From contig NZ_CP139558.1 of assembly GCF_034262375.1 (NCBI RefSeq), positions 5,022,001-5,086,000 on the forward strand: a stretch of DNA of 64,000 nt. The letters run 5' to 3'. Origin of the DNA: Mucilaginibacter sabulilitoris. Its GTDB lineage: Bacteria; Bacteroidota; Bacteroidia; Sphingobacteriales; Sphingobacteriaceae. Position 1 is the first letter of the stretch, and every line of letters starts with the position of its first letter. The position numbers were made by a program, and so were the translations under genes. A model generated the notes under the pieces. It searched no databases. It was not told where the DNA came from and saw nothing but the letters and a program-made list of their open reading frames with translations. Below are positions 61,850 to 64,000 of this stretch, one piece after another.

Positions 61850-62071
61850 TTATCTGGCACAATAAGCTATATATAAGTCTTCCACCTTTTTACGTGCCCA
61901 GGGCGTTTTGCGTAAAAATTTAAGGCTTGATTGTATACTCGGATTATCATTAAAACAATTGATACGGATGCGTGCGCCCAGTTGTTCCCAACCGAAATGG
62001 GTAACAAGTTCATTCAAAATTGCTTCTAAAGTTTTGCCATGAAGGGGGTCTTTGCTCTGTTGCTGCATCAT
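61850..62071 (-). CDS. VF530-family DNA-binding protein
   Basis: Small conserved protein of the VF530 (DUF2132) family, 73 residues. The match is clear across the domain: SKDPLHGKTLEAILNELV, the INCFNDNPSIQSSLKFLRKT segment and PWARKKVEDLYIAYC. Structures of the family suggest a DNA-binding helical fold; function is unknown. Its stop lies one base from the convergent helicase-like stop. Confidence 0.93.
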   Translation of the reverse strand: MMQQQSKDPLHGKTLEAILNELVTHFGWEQLGARIRINCFNDNPSIQSSLKFLRKTPWARKKVEDLYIAYCAR

Positions 62072-62322
62072 GTAAAAGTACAGCTTGATTTAACAGATTG
62101 CTTAAAATTTAAACCACAATGCCAATAACTTTTCAAACACGTTGTTTTACAATTAGTTAAATTCAATTTAACCGAATCATAACCAAATTTCTTATTAATA
62201 CGTTTAAATAACTATTCGGAATTATGTAAATTTTTAAGAGTTATTTGCTAAATTTAGTAATTAACATATTAACCTGATAATGTACTATTACTGAACTACC
62301 ATTTTGTAATTTATCTGATATA

Positions 62323-64000
62323 ATGAACGGCGCTAAGTTTTATTTTCTTCTATTTTTTCAAGCTTTATCATTATATGTATCTGCACAAGATTATCCCCTT
62401 CATTTTCAGCGCATAGGCAGCAGGGCCAACTTATCAGAGCTTAATGTAAACACCATTATGCAGGATAATCGTGGGTTTATATGGGTAGGCACACGTGATG
62501 GTTTAAACCGCTTTGATGGCAATAAGTTTAAAATTTTCAGAAATGACATTACCGATAGTACAAGCATTGGCAACAACTATGTTAACCATATTATTGAAGA
62601 TAAAAACGGCGACCTCTGGATAGCTACTATTGGCGGTGGTTTAAATAGATATGATCGTAAAAAAAATCGTTTTCATAAGTATTTGCACAGTAACAGTAAC
62701 CCAAATAGTATTTCCAGTAATTTTATAATAAAGTTAGCTTTTGATAAAAACGGCAACTTATGGATAGCTAATCAGAAAGAGGGTCTTGACGAATTTATTA
62801 TCAGCGAAAACAGGTTTATACACTATAAATACGATCTCAATAATCCGCAAAGCATCAGCGATAATTATTTAAGGGCACTTTGTGTAGACAGGCAAAATAA
62901 TTTATGGATTGGCACTACTGATGGCGGTTTAGACAAGTTTAATATTAAAACCAAAAAATTCACCATTTTCAGGCGTAACGAAAAGGATGATACTTCTATA
63001 TCATCTGATAAGATAAATACCATTTTTGAAGATAGCAGTTATCGCTTATGGATAGGGACCGAAGGCGGTGGGGTTAACTTATACAACAGTAACAACGATA
63101 CTTTTAAGCATTTTAAAAACGACCCAAACAACAGCAATTCACTTTGTTACAACGACATACAATGCATAACAGAAGACAGCAGCAATAATTTATGGATAGG
63201 TACCGAAAATGGCGGCTTAAGTGTTTTTAATGTTGCCCGAGGCAAGTTCAACACTTTCCACCAGGATGATGTTGACAACAGCAGTATTGCCAGCAATTCA
63301 ATTGATGTTATATACAGGGATAATGTTGGTAATATGTGGATCGGTGCTTTTGCATCGGGTATTAGCTTATATAAAAAGATAAAAGAAAACTTTGTTCATT
63401 ACAAACACAGCTCAGATCCTAATAGTTTATCGAGCAATTATGTTTTGGGCTTTTATGAGGACAAAAACAACAATATATGGGTAGGAACCGATGGCGGCGG
63501 GTTAAATCTTTTTGATCCTGTAAAAGGCAGCTTTATTACTTATAAACACAAACAAAATGATAAAACCAGTATTGCCGGCAATTATATATTATCGATAAAG
63601 GAAGACCATCAGGATAATTTGTGGATTGGAACGTGGGGTGATGGCTTAAGTGTTATGGATGCTAATACTCATAAATTCAAGTCATATAAACATGACCCAA
63701 AAGACAGCACCAGCCTAAGCGGTAATAATATATATGCCATAACCACTACGCCTGATCATAAAATATGGATAGGCTCTTTAGGCAACGGACTTAATTTGTA
63801 CAATCCCGGGACAAATAATTTTACACGTTTTAAGCATAGCGCCAAAGATCCTAATAGCCTGAGCAGCGATAATATCAACTCCTTACTATGCGACTCGAAA
63901 GGAAATCTTTGGGTAGGTACAAATGATGGCGGACTTAACCTTTTCAACCCAAAAACCAATTCATTCACCAGTTATAAGCATAATGATTCGGAGAACAGCA
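62323..64000 (+). CDS. Two-component-regulator propeller protein, cut by window edge
   Basis: N-terminal 559 codons of a protein with a signal peptide (MNGAKFYFLLFFQALSLYVS) and a chain of about eleven regulator-propeller repeats of about 48 residues. Each has an LWIGTxxGGL-type strand followed by a KHDPxDxxSLSSNNI-like loop. In Bacteroidota such periplasmic sensors are joined to a membrane helix and a histidine kinase or hybrid HTCS regulator, or to an adenylate/guanylate-cyclase-like or LuxR-type output. The output part is beyond base 64000. A 251-base AT-rich gap with no gene precedes it. Confidence 0.9.
   Translation, partial: MNGAKFYFLLFFQALSLYVSAQDYPLHFQRIGSRANLSELNVNTIMQDNRGFIWVGTRDGLNRFDGNKFKIFRNDITDSTSIGNNYVNHIIEDKNGDLWIATIGGGLNRYDRKKNRFHKYLHSNSNPNSISSNFIIKLAFDKNGNLWIANQKEGLDEFIISENRFIHYKYDLNNPQSISDNYLRALCVDRQNNLWIGTTDGGLDKFNIKTKKFTIFRRNEKDDTSISSDKINTIFEDSSYRLWIGTEGGGVNLYNSNNDTFKHFKNDPNNSNSLCYNDIQCITEDSSNNLWIGTENGGLSVFNVARGKFNTFHQDDVDNSSIASNSIDVIYRDNVGNMWIGAFASGISLYKKIKENFVHYKHSSDPNSLSSNYVLGFYEDKNNNIWVGTDGGGLNLFDPVKGSFITYKHKQNDKTSIAGNYILSIKEDHQDNLWIGTWGDGLSVMDANTHKFKSYKHDPKDSTSLSGNNIYAITTTPDHKIWIGSLGNGLNLYNPGTNNFTRFKHSAKDPNSLSSDNINSLLCDSKGNLWVGTNDGGLNLFNPKTNSFTSYKHNDSENS

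Noticed and set aside
1..64000. CRISPR arrays, tRNA or rRNA genes, SusC/SusD pairs
   Set aside because: None was recognised by eye. Direct repeats seen are short tandem or REP-like units without the regular spacers of a CRISPR array.

Overview
The window looks like chromosomal DNA from a Bacteroidota species of the Sphingobacteriaceae, most like Mucilaginibacter or Pedobacter. That assignment is an inference from gene content and style. It rests on TAnnTTTG -7 promoter elements, few purine-rich ribosome sites, a GH97/GH78/DUF1080 sugar-degrading set, a two-component-regulator propeller protein, WbqC, a short CydAB oxidase and VF530-type small proteins. No rRNA, tRNA or CRISPR array was recognised. 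The two ends cut genes: an RND efflux permease at base 1 and a propeller sensor at base 64000.

Layout. 1-5.1 kb: a TetR-regulated tripartite efflux operon (TetR, TolC-like, adaptor, RND pump). 5.3-7.4 kb: purB and a NifU-type Fe-S protein. 7.5-15.2 kb: a leftward housekeeping run (mtaB-lgt-gtrA-suhB, ubiX, ppk1-ppx). 15.5-18.7 kb: yajQ, then an IS110-family element that has split a REP-like hairpin, then bioB. 18.7-25.8 kb: a mirrored repeat block, mgtE, yigZ, a DMT transporter, ribD, prmC, a small unknown, xerD and aroQ. 25.8-34.7 kb: a large MscS channel, a glycosyltransferase, a lipid A-type acyltransferase, WbqC, corA, msrA, DUF3820, a metallo-beta-lactamase-fold hydrolase and a 77-residue unknown.

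34.8-46.6 kb is a sugar-acid and pentose region. One leftward operon takes glucuronate to pyruvate plus glyceraldehyde-3-phosphate (uxuA, uxaC, kdgK, eda, an ExuT-like transporter), but the fructuronate reductase step is missing locally. A second leftward operon (xylB, xylA, Na+/sugar symporter) is divergent from a LacI regulator, with a perfect 12-bp palindromic operator between them. 46.8-49.2 kb encodes cytochrome bd oxidase (cydAB). 49.4-59.2 kb is a periplasmic carbohydrate block: a GH78-like enzyme, a GntR regulator, a double-DUF1080 protein, a Tat-exported Gfo/Idh/MocA oxidoreductase, an aldo/keto reductase and GH97. No SusC/SusD pair is present. 59.3-64 kb holds a CDGSH protein, truA, a degenerate DEAD-box-like protein, VF530 and the truncated propeller sensor.

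The most interesting signal is the IS110 element. Its exact ends can be read because removing it restores a palindromic repeat. Its 5' non-coding end carries short copies of both the target flanks and the element's own termini, as expected for a programmable bridge RNA. Secondary points of interest are the catalytically degenerate helicase-like protein, the in-frame repeat insertions in prmC, the possible 3-keto-glycoside pathway, and REP-like hairpins placed at convergent gene junctions.
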